Positions 39,184 to 47,938 of a stretch of 64,000 bases of DNA are shown here, piece after piece (the first letter of the stretch is position 1; every line of letters begins with the position of its first letter). The notes under the pieces were generated by a model that was not told the origin of the DNA, did not search any database, and was given only the letters and a program-made list of their open reading frames with translations. This DNA is from Arthrobacter crystallopoietes (lineage in GTDB: Bacteria > Actinomycetota > Actinomycetes > Actinomycetales > Micrococcaceae), in contig NZ_CP072014.1 of NCBI RefSeq assembly GCF_017603825.1, forward strand, positions 4,317,540 through 4,381,539, written 5' to 3'. The translations under genes and the position numbers were made by a program.

Positions 39184-39861
39184 ATGGACATTGAGATACT
39201 ACGCCGCGCACCGCTTTTCGCTTCCCTCGACGATGATGTGTTTGCCGCACTGACCGACGAGCTGACCGAAGTGGATCTTTCCCGCGGCGCCTCAGTGTTC
39301 CGTGAAGGAGACCAGGGCGACCAGCTGTATTTCATCGTCTCCGGCAAGATCAAGCTCGGCCGCACCGCTGCCGACGGCCGCGAAAACCTGGTGGCCATCC
39401 TCGGCCCGGGCGAGCTCTTCGGCGAAATGGCACTCTTCGATCCGAGCCCCCGCAGCACCTCGGCAACCGCGGTATCCGAGACCCGCCTGGCCGGGCTGAA
39501 GAACGAAAACCTCCGCGGCCTGCTCGAAACCCGCCCCGAGGTCTCCGCCCAGCTGCTGCAGGCACTGGCACGCCGCCTGCGCCGCACCAATGACTCGCTG
39601 GCCGATCTGGTCTTCTCGGACGTTCCCGGCCGCGTGGCCAAGGCCCTGCTGGACCTCGCCGACCGCTTCGGCCGTCCGGCCACGGACGGTGTCCTGGTGG
39701 CCCACGAGCTGACCCAGGAAGAGCTGGCCCAGCTGGTCGGCGCTTCGCGTGAAACCGTCAACAAGGCCCTCGCCGAGTTCGTCCAGCGCGGCTGGCTGCG
39801 CCTGGAAGCCCGCGCGGTGGTCATTCTCGACATCCAGCGGCTCCGCCAGCGCTCGCGCTAA
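39184..39861 (+). CDS. crp: Crp/Fnr-family transcriptional regulator
   Basis: A 225-residue protein. The cyclic nucleotide-binding domain occupies residues 1-120 (GELFGEMALFDPSPRSTSATAV contains the phosphate-binding Glu and Arg-Ser-Thr), then a dimer helix and a winged HTH with LTQEELAQLVGASRETVNKALAEF near 175-198. It resembles GlxR of corynebacteria and mycobacterial CRP, which bind cAMP and control carbon metabolism. ATG at 39184 follows AGGAG. The acs gene upstream carries candidate binding sites. Confidence 0.94.
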   Translation: MDIEILRRAPLFASLDDDVFAALTDELTEVDLSRGASVFREGDQGDQLYFIVSGKIKLGRTAADGRENLVAILGPGELFGEMALFDPSPRSTSATAVSETRLAGLKNENLRGLLETRPEVSAQLLQALARRLRRTNDSLADLVFSDVPGRVAKALLDLADRFGRPATDGVLVAHELTQEELAQLVGASRETVNKALAEFVQRGWLRLEARAVVILDIQRLRQRSR

Positions 39862-39890
39862 ACGCTTTTCAAAACCGGGTAAAGCGGACA

Positions 39891-39940
39891 AATAACGACG
39901 GCGACGGTCACCTTCCAAGGTGACCGTCGCCGTTGTTATT
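39891..39940. terminator. Bidirectional terminator, 24-bp stem
   Basis: AATAACGACGGCGACGGTCA CCTT pairs with its near-complement (one G-U) around a 2-base loop; flanked by AAAC and TTTC tracts. It sits between the convergent crp and Nudix genes. The AACGACGGCG start and TCACC end are shared with the hairpin at 4481-4522. Confidence 0.9.
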
Positions 39941-39957
39941 TCTACTGCGAAAAAACT

Positions 39958-40893
39958 CTATCGTCCGCGCTGCAGGGAACCGCCTTCGGGTGCGGTGAGG
40001 GTTTCGACTTCGAGCATCGGCTCGCCCTCCACCAAAACCAGTTCCGGATGGTAGACGCGAAGCGGCCGTTTGTGGGACAGATAGGCAATGCAACCACGGG
40101 CGGAAGCTATCTTTTCGAGAATCGTTTCCACCGCAGGTGAGGAGACCTCGCTGAGGTTCAGCCCGCGGGTGTCTTCCTGGTCTGCCAGATCCCCGAGCGC
40201 GGAGGTGTTCCGCTCGGCAATCACTTTGGCTGCGCAGACCCAGGACGCCCAGACACCCTTGCCAGCCAGCAGGCTCGGCTGCTGGCTGACCGGCTGTGCC
40301 GCTGCGAAGTACCTTGTGTCGAACCGGCGGTGGGCGAAGTCCGGGCTGAGCCAGCGCGAGAGCGGCTTCAACAGATCGGTGCGCAGCCCCAGCCCCCAGC
40401 GGTCCAGCAGCTGCGGAAAGCTCTTTTCCTGCTCGGCGACCGCGAGGCGGGCGCGCATCCATTCCTCGCTGTCGCCGCCCTCGACCAGGGATGACTCGTC
40501 CTGACCGGCCAGCAGGATGCCGCTCTCTTCGAACAGTTCCCTGATGGCGGCCATCACAAGGGCCCGGGCATGCTGATGATCGTCCAGGCCCATTAGCTGG
40601 GCCCATTTGGCCGCAGACGGCCCGTACCACGGCACCGGCTCGAAGTCCGCCTCATCATCGATGCTTCCCCCGGGGAACGCGATGGCGCCCAGCGGTGAGC
40701 TGCCGGAGCGGTACCCAAGGTAAGTCTGGGTACCCTCCGGGCTGTCGCGGATCAGGACAACGGACGACGCGTACCGCGGTTTGCGCGGCGTGCGCTCGCC
40801 ATGCTCGAACCAGCTGCGGGCGGCCTCCAGCTGGTCCGGGGGAAGCCGGAACAGGCGCTTGGTCTGCCGAAGCGGACTAGCTGAACTCGGCAA
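39958..40893 (-). CDS. Nudix hydrolase (NUDT19-like)
   Basis: 311 residues. The Nudix box has an insertion of about 35 residues: AFPGGSIDDE comes first, and AAIRELFEESGILLAG follows, as in NUDT7/NUDT19-type enzymes active on CoA or acyl-CoA. The protein starts at TTG 40893, overlapping the RidA gene by 17 bases; the next usable starts would cut into the fold. The substrate is unknown. Same strand as RidA and DUF4177, so an operon of three is likely. Confidence 0.82.
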   Translation of the reverse strand: MPSSASPLRQTKRLFRLPPDQLEAARSWFEHGERTPRKPRYASSVVLIRDSPEGTQTYLGYRSGSSPLGAIAFPGGSIDDEADFEPVPWYGPSAAKWAQLMGLDDHQHARALVMAAIRELFEESGILLAGQDESSLVEGGDSEEWMRARLAVAEQEKSFPQLLDRWGLGLRTDLLKPLSRWLSPDFAHRRFDTRYFAAAQPVSQQPSLLAGKGVWASWVCAAKVIAERNTSALGDLADQEDTRGLNLSEVSSPAVETILEKIASARGCIAYLSHKRPLRVYHPELVLVEGEPMLEVETLTAPEGGSLQRGR

Positions 40894-41371
40894 TCAGTTC
40901 CACCTCAACCGGAGAGTCGAGCGGCAGAACGGCAACGCCGACGGCGGAACGGGCATGTGCGCCTGCCTCGCCGAAAACCTTGCCCAGCAGCTCGGAAGCG
41001 CCGTTGATGACAGCCGGCTGGCCGGTGAAGTCCGTCTCCGAGGCAACGAACCCGACTACCTTGACGATCCGTGTGACACGGTCCAGGTCGCCGATGACGC
41101 TCTTGACGGCAGCCAGTGCATTGATGGCGCAAGTGGCAGCGAGCTCTTTGGCCTGCTCGGCCGAGACGGAACCAGAGACGTTGCCCACTTTGCCCTTGGC
41201 TGCCAGTTCACCGTTAACCATCGGCAGCTGGCCGGAGGTGTAGACATAGTCGCCGGACACGACGGCGGGTACGTAGGCGGCTACGGGAGCGACCACCTCG
41301 GGCAGGGTCAGGCCAAGTTCAGCCAGGCGCTCTTCTACAGCGGAAATGCGGGACTGCTGCGGCTGCGTCAT
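40877..41371 (-). CDS. ridA: RidA/YjgF-family protein
   Basis: A 164-residue protein of the YjgF/YER057c/UK114 fold. Landmarks are VVSGDYVYTSGQLPM near 40 and GASELLGKVFGEAGAHARSAVGVAVLPLDSPVEVELIA at the C-terminus, including an Arg at the usual active-site position. Canonical RidA hydrolyses 2-aminoacrylate; this longer subgroup (about 160 residues) is seen in actinobacteria and its substrate is less clear. ATG at 41371, one base after the stop of the DUF4177 gene. Confidence 0.9.
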   Translation of the reverse strand: MTQPQQSRISAVEERLAELGLTLPEVVAPVAAYVPAVVSGDYVYTSGQLPMVNGELAAKGKVGNVSGSVSAEQAKELAATCAINALAAVKSVIGDLDRVTRIVKVVGFVASETDFTGQPAVINGASELLGKVFGEAGAHARSAVGVAVLPLDSPVEVELIAEFS

Positions 41372-41372
41372 G

Positions 41373-41528
41373 TTACTGCTTCTCCCTCTTCAGGTAGGCA
41401 ACGAGATTGGTGGAATCGGGTCCGGGAACTACCTGCACGAGCTCCCAGCCGTCCTCTCCCCATTGGTCCAGGATCTGCTTCGTGGCGTGGATAATGAGCG
41501 GAACTGTGGCGTATTCCCATTTGGTCAT
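41373..41528 (-). CDS. DUF4177 domain small protein (51 aa)
   Basis: 51 codons, MTKWEYATVPL at the start and DGWELVQVVPG in the middle, the typical DUF4177 pattern with conserved aromatic residues (WEY, GWELV). It ends KREKQ. One base separates its stop from the RidA start, so they are cotranscribed. Actinobacteria commonly have it beside RidA; function unknown. Divergent from the penicillin-binding protein gene, whose start is 37 bases away. Confidence 0.85.
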   Translation of the reverse strand: MTKWEYATVPLIIHATKQILDQWGEDGWELVQVVPGPDSTNLVAYLKREKQ

Positions 41529-41551
41529 AAGTCAACCGTAACGCGTGCTTG

Positions 41552-41557
41552 TAAACT
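41552..41557 (+). promoter_or_regulatory. -10 box for the leaderless penicillin-binding protein gene
   Basis: TAAACT ends 7 bases before the ATG at 41565. No Shine-Dalgarno precedes the start. Confidence 0.55.
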
Positions 41558-41564
41558 AGAGCCC

Positions 41565-43835
41565 ATGGCGGCTCGTAAATCCCCTTTTTTTGACACTGCT
41601 ACAACGCTGGGCAAAATCATGGCGTTCCTTGGCATCAGTGCGCTCTGCGGCGTGCTCGCTGCCGGATTGCTGGTGCCCGCAGCGGCCGTAGCCGGTGTGG
41701 GGGCGACCTCGTCCATCGACTATTTCGACCAGCTGCCGGATGAGCTGCAGACCAGCCCGCTCTCCCAGCCCTCCAAGATTTACTCGGCGGACGGCAAGCT
41801 GATTGCCACCTTCTACGCCGAGAACCGGGTCCCCGTGACGCTGGACAAGGTCTCTGAGCACATGCAGAACGCCATCATCTCCATCGAAGATGCGCGCTAC
41901 TACGAGCATGGCGGCGTGGATCCGCAAGGCATCATGCGGGCAGCCATGAGCAATATGGCCGGAGGCGACCTGCAGGGTGCCTCTACTCTGACCATGCAGT
42001 ACGTGAACAACGTGCTTATCGACGCCGGCGCTTCCGCCGGCAAGAGCGCCGACGAGCTGACCATCAGCGGCACCAAGTCCATCGGCGACAAATTGCGCGA
42101 GGCAAAGCTCGCCATCGCCGTCGAAAAGGAATACTCCAAGGAAGAGATCCTGCAGGGCTACCTGAACATCGTGCTCTTCAGCGGCACGACCTATGGCATC
42201 GAAGCCGCGGCCCAGACGTTCTTCGGCGTGCCGGCGGCCAAACTGAACATCGCGCAGTCCGCCATGCTCGCCGGCATGGTCCAGTCCCCCAACTACTTCA
42301 ACCCGGTATCGAATCCGGAAGCGACAACCGAGCGCCGCAACACGGTGCTTGCCGCAATGCTGAGCAATCAGAAAATCACGCAGGAAGAGTATGACAAGGC
42401 GGTCGCGTCGGACCTGGGGATCGACCTGCAGCCGGTTCGTTCGGGCTGTGTCGCTGCGAATTTCGCCGACTACTTCTGCAGCTACGTCCAGCACGTCATC
42501 ATGCAGTCGGACGCCTTCGGCGCCGACGCCACGGAACGCTCCAAACTGCTGGCCCGCGGTGGCCTGAACATCAAGACCACCCTGGATTCCCGCCTGCAGA
42601 AGTCCGCCCAGAAAAACGTTGAAGAGCAGGTTCCCATGGGCGATGAGTCGGGAGCCGGTTCGTCCATGGTGAGCGTGGAGCCCGGTACCGGCAAGATCCT
42701 GTCGATGGCACAGAACACCAATTACAATCCGGAGCAGGGCGCAGAGAACACTGAACTGAACTTCAATGTGGACGCGGACATGGGCGGCACCGCCTACGGG
42801 TTCCAGCCCGGCTCGACCATGAAGCCGTTCACTACCGTGGCGTGGCTGGAGTCCGGCCGCAAACTGAACGATCGGATCGACGCCAGCCGGACCAAGTATC
42901 CGGCCGGCTACGACTGGAAAGCCAGCTGCCTGCCCGCCGGCGCCTGGTTCGGGGAGTGGGACTTCAAGAACGCTATCTCCGGCTGGGAGCGGACCATGAC
43001 AGTCAGCGAAGGCCTGACCAAGTCGATCAACTCCGCCACCGCCGCGCAGGCCGCCATCCTGGACCTCTGCGACATCCGCGATGCGGCCACCCGGATGGGA
43101 GTGCACCGCGCCGTCGACGGCGAGCCGTTCGAGGTCAACAACCCGTCCTTCGTGATCGGCGGCCAGGAAGTCGCGCCGATTACGATGGCGGCATCCTTCG
43201 CTACGTTCGCCAGCGGCGGTATCTACTGCAAGCCCATCGCGCTGGAGTCGGTCAAGGATGCGCAGGGCAAGGAATACGAAGTGCCGAAGGAATCGTGCAA
43301 GCGGGCCATCTCCAAGGATGTTGCCAACGCCGTGACTATTCCGCTTGAGAACCTCGTGTCGGACAGCCCCGGCTACATGCGGCCCATGGGCTTCCCGGCC
43401 GCTGCCAAGACCGGTACCACGGACGTGTCGGAGCAGACCTGGACTGTCGGCTACACCACCGGCCTCGCCACCGCATCGTGGGTGGGTAACTGGACCTCGT
43501 ACGATTCGCTCAACAACGTTCCCATCAACGGCGTGACCCGCGATTACGTCGATGGCGCTACCATCGCCGGTGCCCAGTGGACCGAATACATGATGGAAGT
43601 TGCACCGCTCTACGAGACGAATGCGTTTGAGAATCCGCCGAACAGCATCGTGAACCCGTCGCAGTCCCAGCCGTCGCAGTCCCAGAACAGCGGAGGCGGT
43701 TCGGGCAACGGCGGCGGTTCGGGCAACGGCGGATCAAATAACGACGGCGGCTCCGACGACCGCGGCAACGGCAACAATGGCCGCGGCAACGGCGGAAACG
43801 GCAATGGTAATGGCGGCGGAAATGATGACGACTAG
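41565..43835 (+). CDS. Bifunctional (class A) penicillin-binding protein
   Basis: Peptidoglycan glycosyltransferase/transpeptidase, 756 residues. After a membrane anchor (about 18-45) comes the GT51 domain with catalytic Glu108 (SIEDARYYEHGG) and GASTLTMQYVNN. The transpeptidase has Ser417-x-x-Lys420 (GSTMKPF), TKSINSA as the SxN motif and the KTG box at Lys615 (AKTGTTD). The C-terminus is a 60-residue Asn/Gly-rich low-complexity tail, probably in the wall. It corresponds in context to PonA2 of mycobacteria, but the WhiB gene found beside PonA2 there is missing here. Confidence 0.95.
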   Translation: MAARKSPFFDTATTLGKIMAFLGISALCGVLAAGLLVPAAAVAGVGATSSIDYFDQLPDELQTSPLSQPSKIYSADGKLIATFYAENRVPVTLDKVSEHMQNAIISIEDARYYEHGGVDPQGIMRAAMSNMAGGDLQGASTLTMQYVNNVLIDAGASAGKSADELTISGTKSIGDKLREAKLAIAVEKEYSKEEILQGYLNIVLFSGTTYGIEAAAQTFFGVPAAKLNIAQSAMLAGMVQSPNYFNPVSNPEATTERRNTVLAAMLSNQKITQEEYDKAVASDLGIDLQPVRSGCVAANFADYFCSYVQHVIMQSDAFGADATERSKLLARGGLNIKTTLDSRLQKSAQKNVEEQVPMGDESGAGSSMVSVEPGTGKILSMAQNTNYNPEQGAENTELNFNVDADMGGTAYGFQPGSTMKPFTTVAWLESGRKLNDRIDASRTKYPAGYDWKASCLPAGAWFGEWDFKNAISGWERTMTVSEGLTKSINSATAAQAAILDLCDIRDAATRMGVHRAVDGEPFEVNNPSFVIGGQEVAPITMAASFATFASGGIYCKPIALESVKDAQGKEYEVPKESCKRAISKDVANAVTIPLENLVSDSPGYMRPMGFPAAAKTGTTDVSEQTWTVGYTTGLATASWVGNWTSYDSLNNVPINGVTRDYVDGATIAGAQWTEYMMEVAPLYETNAFENPPNSIVNPSQSQPSQSQNSGGGSGNGGGSGNGGSNNDGGSDDRGNGNNGRGNGGNGNGNGGGNDDD

Positions 43836-43837
43836 CC

Positions 43838-44782
43838 ATGGACGCTGAACGCCTGCGCAAGCAGCTTCGTACTGCCGGCCGCGTGGCACTTGGTGTCACG
43901 GTGGCCGGCAGTGCCGCATTTGCCTACGGCAGCCTGATTGAACGCAACCTCTTTGGCGTCCGTGAAGAAACCCTTGCCATTCTGCCGCCCGGGCGCCGTC
44001 CGCTGAGGATCCTGCATCTTTCGGATATCCACATGACTCCCGGCCAGAAGCGCAAGCGGCAGTGGCTGCATTCTCTTGCTTCCCTGGAGCCGGATCTGGT
44101 AGTCAACACCGGGGACAACCTCAGTCACCGGCAGGCCGTAGAACCGCTACTCGAAGCCCTCGCGCCCCTGCGCGAGTTCCCCGGCGTCTTTGTCCCGGGC
44201 TCCAACGATTACTATGCGCCGGTGCTGAAGAACCCCTTCGGCTACTTCGCTGGCCCGTCCGACCAGCCCAAGGACTACGCGGACCGGGAGCTGCCCTGGC
44301 GCCACATGCACGCCACCTTCAGCACCTCGGGCTGGATGGATCTGACCAACCGCCACCAATCCATGGTGCTCCACGGGCTCCGGCTGGACTTTACCGGCGT
44401 CGATGACCCGCACCTGGAGCGCGACCGGTACACGGGCTATCCGCACGGTTCCTCGACCTCTGCGGCGGCAGATCATGTGCGCATCGCCGTGGCGCATGCC
44501 CCGTACCAGCGGGTGCTGGACTACTTCACCGCCGACGATCCCGACCTCATCCTGGCCGGCCATACCCACGGCGGACAGGTCTGCATCCCGGGCTACGGCG
44601 CCCTCGTGAGCAACTGCGACCTGCCCACGTGGCGGGCCAAAGGCCTGACTTACTGGGAGCACGCGGGCCGCAGCGTGCCGTTGAACGTCTCCGCCGGGCT
44701 GGGCACGTCCCGCATGGCCCCGGTGCGCTTTGCCTGCCGCCCCGAAGCGGTTCTGTTGACCCTCACGCCCCGCTCCCCCTGA
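43838..44782 (+). CDS. Metallophosphoesterase (Rv3683-like)
   Basis: 314 residues. One N-terminal hydrophobic segment precedes a calcineurin-like domain: LHLSDIHMTP, VVNTGDNLSH, VFVPGSNDYYAP, and AGHTHGGQVCIPG. The canonical GNHD box reads GSND, a variant I recall from the actinobacterial subfamily; the Asn that bridges the metals is kept. It starts 2 bases after the penicillin-binding protein stops, so the two are an operon, consistent with a cell-envelope phosphoesterase. Confidence 0.9.
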   Translation: MDAERLRKQLRTAGRVALGVTVAGSAAFAYGSLIERNLFGVREETLAILPPGRRPLRILHLSDIHMTPGQKRKRQWLHSLASLEPDLVVNTGDNLSHRQAVEPLLEALAPLREFPGVFVPGSNDYYAPVLKNPFGYFAGPSDQPKDYADRELPWRHMHATFSTSGWMDLTNRHQSMVLHGLRLDFTGVDDPHLERDRYTGYPHGSSTSAAADHVRIAVAHAPYQRVLDYFTADDPDLILAGHTHGGQVCIPGYGALVSNCDLPTWRAKGLTYWEHAGRSVPLNVSAGLGTSRMAPVRFACRPEAVLLTLTPRSP

Positions 44783-44877
44783 CGATTCCGGGATCAGTCC
44801 AGGTGAAGAGGAACGGCCTCAAGCGGTGTGTCCAGCGTCACCGGGGCCTCGATTTCAGCTTTCGGCCCTTTCTCCGC

Positions 44878-44883
44878 TATTCT
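44878..44883 (+). promoter_or_regulatory. Candidate -10 box upstream of tRNA-Pro
   Basis: TATTCT lies about 50 bases before the tRNA with a weak TTTCAG about 19 bases further upstream. The spacing to the tRNA implies a processed 5' leader. Confidence 0.35.
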
Positions 44884-44932
44884 TGAACAGTTGCTTTTGC
44901 TGCTGTGGACAACGACGGCGGAGCAAAGGTTT

Positions 44933-45007
<75 letters not shown>

Positions 45008-45019
45008 GAAACCAGCAGG

Positions 45020-45065
45020 AAAGGCCTCCGGCCGGCAGCAATGCCAGGCCGGGGGCCTTTCTTCT
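45020..45065 (+). terminator. Terminator after tRNA-Pro
   Basis: AAAGGCCTCCGGCC (45020-45033) pairs with GGCCGGGGGCCTTT (45047-45060) with one G-U, and TTTCTTCTT follows. Confidence 0.9.
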
Positions 45066-45108
45066 TGCCAGCTTGATCTTTCGGCCAAATACCCAAAGTA
45101 TTGGTTGC

Positions 45109-46266
45109 ATGGGTGCAACTGAGCGCAAGGCAATCATCATCGGAGCCGGAATCGGCGGGCTGGCCACCGCCTTGGCCTTGCAGAACACGGACTGGAAGGT
45201 CCACGTACTGGAACGCTCCGGCACTCTGTCGCCTTCGGGCACCGGCCTGTCACTCTGGCCCAATGCCCTGGCCGCATTGGAACGGCTCGGCGTCCTGGAC
45301 GAGGTGCTGGCGGCCGCCGTTCCGGTCCGCGGCGACGTGCTGGACATGGATGGCAACCCGATCATGCTGCTGGAGCAGCTGGATGTCCGGCGCCGCTACG
45401 GTCTGCCCATCCAGATGATCCACCGGGCGGACCTCACCGCCATTCTGGCCAAGCCGCTGGCCGTCAACACGGTGCACCTGGGCCTCAACGCCGTCGGCTT
45501 CCAACCCGGCTTTCCCAGAAGTACTGTCGAACTCGACAACGGCGGCCGGCAGAGCGCCGAACTGGTGGTCGGGGCGGAAGGGCTCTACTCGGTGGTCCGC
45601 CCCGCCTTGATCGGCCGGGACAAACCACGCAGCTCAGGGACCACTGCCTTCCGCGGCGTCTGCGACGCGGCGGGCTTGGACCTCGACTCCGTCCCGTGGG
45701 GCGAAATGTGGGGAGACGGCGGCGTTTTCGGTGCCACTCCCCTCTCCGGGAACCGTATTTACTGGTATGCCACTGCGCCAAACGAAGAGCTGGTAGGCGC
45801 CGGCCAGGACGGGTGGAAGATGACGGCGATCGAGAACTTCGCCCATTGGCACCCGGGTATCGAGTCCGTACTGGTGAAGACCGAGGAAAGCGCCATCATT
45901 GCGCACGAGCTCTTTGACCGGAAGCCGGAGCCGGTCTGGTCCGGGCGTTCGGCCACGCTGGTCGGCGATGCGGCCCATCCCATGCTTCCCTTCTTGGGAC
46001 AAGGCGCCTGCCAGGCCTTGGAAGACGCCGTCGCGCTGGCAGATGCGTTGGCGGGCAAGGATTCCATTGCGGACGGTTTGGTGGAATACGAATCGATACG
46101 GGCGCCGCGGGCCAATGAGATAGTGGAACGCTCACGCAGCATGGCGCGTTTGGCCCAATTGGACTCCGCGCCGCTGCGGAAGGCGCGCAATACCACCATG
46201 CGGCTGCTGCCCAAGGCCCTGCGGCTCCGCCGTCTCGATGCCGTGGTCGGCTACGAGGGGCATTGA
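45109..46266 (+). CDS. FAD-dependent monooxygenase
   Basis: A 385-residue flavoprotein monooxygenase of the PHBH/UbiH class. The FAD dinucleotide loop is IIIGAGIGGLATALALQ near residues 9-25, the GD motif is ATLVGDAAHPMLPFLGQGACQALEDAVALADAL near 285, and RADLTAIL lies between. It resembles zeaxanthin epoxidase/salicylate hydroxylase-like enzymes; the substrate cannot be read from sequence. ATG at 45109; the frame opens earlier, at 45073. Monocistronic behind the tRNA terminator. Confidence 0.85.
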   Translation: MGATERKAIIIGAGIGGLATALALQNTDWKVHVLERSGTLSPSGTGLSLWPNALAALERLGVLDEVLAAAVPVRGDVLDMDGNPIMLLEQLDVRRRYGLPIQMIHRADLTAILAKPLAVNTVHLGLNAVGFQPGFPRSTVELDNGGRQSAELVVGAEGLYSVVRPALIGRDKPRSSGTTAFRGVCDAAGLDLDSVPWGEMWGDGGVFGATPLSGNRIYWYATAPNEELVGAGQDGWKMTAIENFAHWHPGIESVLVKTEESAIIAHELFDRKPEPVWSGRSATLVGDAAHPMLPFLGQGACQALEDAVALADALAGKDSIADGLVEYESIRAPRANEIVERSRSMARLAQLDSAPLRKARNTTMRLLPKALRLRRLDAVVGYEGH

Positions 46267-46326
46267 CTTACCTGCGGGTCCGTACTGCAATGGCATAAAG
46301 GGCTACGCAGTTAGGAGGTCCCGGCC

Positions 46327-47004
46327 ATGAACCTCACGGACTACGGTCAACTGCTGCTCGCAGGCCTGGCCGTCGTCGCCATTATCGCGGCGACCACTTG
46401 GGCTGCCGGGCGTGGAATCGACCGTCCGGATGACCTGGACAATACCTTCTGGTACGCCTTTGGCGGCCTCTCCTGTGCCCTGACGCTCGTCTTTCTGGCC
46501 TCGGCCCTCAGCGCCACCGCGGCATCAGTCCTGATGGCGCTGCTGCTGTTGACGCTGGTTCCGGGAGGCCTGCACCTGCGCCGCCGATGGCTCGCGGGCG
46601 GCCCGGCCGCTGGTTCGAATGCGGCAGCGCCTTTGGCCGCGCAGCACGATGCGCTGCTCAAGCGGTGGCTGCAGTACGAGCTGGATCCAGCCGCCGCGGC
46701 CGCTGCCCCGGCCCTGAGCGATGCGGCCAACCCTGCAACTGCTGCCATGCTGCGCGGGATGCGGCGCGCCGAACTGCTGCGGCCTGGCCCAGGGCAGTAC
46801 CGAACGGGCGGATACAGCCGAGGCAGCGAGGAACTGGCGGCCTATGCCGGAGCCGTCACCGAATTCGGGCGGCTGCTCGCCGCCGCCGAACGGGCGGCGG
46901 GAGTGGCGGCTGACGAGGCGGCACACATGGTTGACCGCCCCGTCAGCGAACCCGGCCTTGCCGGCCGCGTCATGCCTGTGGTCAGGAGAACTGCCGGCCG
47001 GTGA
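46327..47004 (+). CDS. Predicted membrane protein, unknown function
   Basis: 225 residues with two or three hydrophobic segments in the first 85 (QLLLAGLAVVAIIAATTWAAG, FGGLSCALTLVFLASAL, AASVLMALLLLTLVPGGL). The rest is Ala-rich and includes charged helices. A clear AGGAGG lies 8 bases before the ATG. Its 3' end overlaps the 3' end of purC on the other strand by 23 bases. I do not recognise the family. Confidence 0.7.
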   Translation: MNLTDYGQLLLAGLAVVAIIAATTWAAGRGIDRPDDLDNTFWYAFGGLSCALTLVFLASALSATAASVLMALLLLTLVPGGLHLRRRWLAGGPAAGSNAAAPLAAQHDALLKRWLQYELDPAAAAAAPALSDAANPATAAMLRGMRRAELLRPGPGQYRTGGYSRGSEELAAYAGAVTEFGRLLAAAERAAGVAADEAAHMVDRPVSEPGLAGRVMPVVRRTAGR

Positions 47005-47938
47005 GCCGCTCGTACGCCTCTACATAGCGGGCCCGGGTCTTCTCCACGATCTCCTCCGGCAGGGCCGGAGGCGGCGTATCCGATGCCTTGTCCCAGCCGG
47101 ATTCCTCCGAGGTGAGCCAGTCCCGGACAAACTGCTTGTCGAAGGACGGCTGGGCCTGCCCCGGGGCATAAGTGGCCGCGTCCCAGAAGCGGGAGGAATC
47201 CGGTGTCAGGACCTCGTCGCCCAGGGTGATTTCCCCGGTTTCCGGATCCATTCCGAACTCCACCTTGGTATCGGCCAGGATGATGCCCCGTTCACGGGCG
47301 ATCTCCTCGGCGCGGCGGTAGATCTCCAGCGTCTTCTTGCTCAGCTGCGCGGCGATATCGTCGCCCACCATGGACACCACGGCGTCGTACGTAATGTTCT
47401 CGTCGTGTTCGCCCACTTCGGCCTTCGCCGAGGGCGTGAAGATAGCCGGCTCCAGACGGGAACCGTCTACCAGTCCCTCGGGCAGCGGGATGGCGCACAC
47501 CGTGCGGGACTCGCGGTACTCCGCCAGGCCGGAACCGGTGAGGTAGCCGCGGGCGATGCACTCCACCGGGAACATGTCCAGCTTCTTGCAGACCATCGCG
47601 CGGCCGGCAACGGCCTCGGGGACATCGGTGGACACTACGTGGTTGGCCACGCCCTGAAGCTGCTCGAACCACCACAGGCTCAGCTGGGTCAGGACCCGTC
47701 CCTTATCCGGAATCGGCGTACTCAGCACATGGTCATACGCGCTGATCCGGTCGCTCGCCACTACCAGCACCGTCTGCGCATCATCCATCGGATCCGGCAA
47801 CCGGTGCCGCGCCGCAGACTTATTGTTGGACTGCGCGGAGCCCTCGGCGGGTTGCGCCGGAATATACAGGTCGCGCACCTTGCCGGAGTACACGTGCGTC
47901 CAGCCGGGCAGCTCCAGGTGTTCGGGGTTGAAATTCAT
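46982..47938 (-). CDS. purC: Phosphoribosylaminoimidazole-succinocarboxamide (SAICAR) synthase
   Basis: 318 residues. It condenses CAIR with aspartate in purine synthesis. Signature stretches are YSGKVRDLY (about 17-25), RISAYDHVLSTPIPDKG, FPVECIARGYLTGSG, ILADTKVEFG and LGDEVLTPDSSRFW. The ATG overlaps the stop of purD by 4 bases (ATGA), so the two genes are translationally coupled in a purD-purC operon. Confidence 0.96.
   Translation of the reverse strand: MNFNPEHLELPGWTHVYSGKVRDLYIPAQPAEGSAQSNNKSAARHRLPDPMDDAQTVLVVASDRISAYDHVLSTPIPDKGRVLTQLSLWWFEQLQGVANHVVSTDVPEAVAGRAMVCKKLDMFPVECIARGYLTGSGLAEYRESRTVCAIPLPEGLVDGSRLEPAIFTPSAKAEVGEHDENITYDAVVSMVGDDIAAQLSKKTLEIYRRAEEIARERGIILADTKVEFGMDPETGEITLGDEVLTPDSSRFWDAATYAPGQAQPSFDKQFVRDWLTSEESGWDKASDTPPPALPEEIVEKTRARYVEAYERLTGRQFS

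Noticed and set aside
41556..43106. Long open frame on the minus strand across the penicillin-binding protein
   Set aside because: Antisense shadow of a conserved gene.
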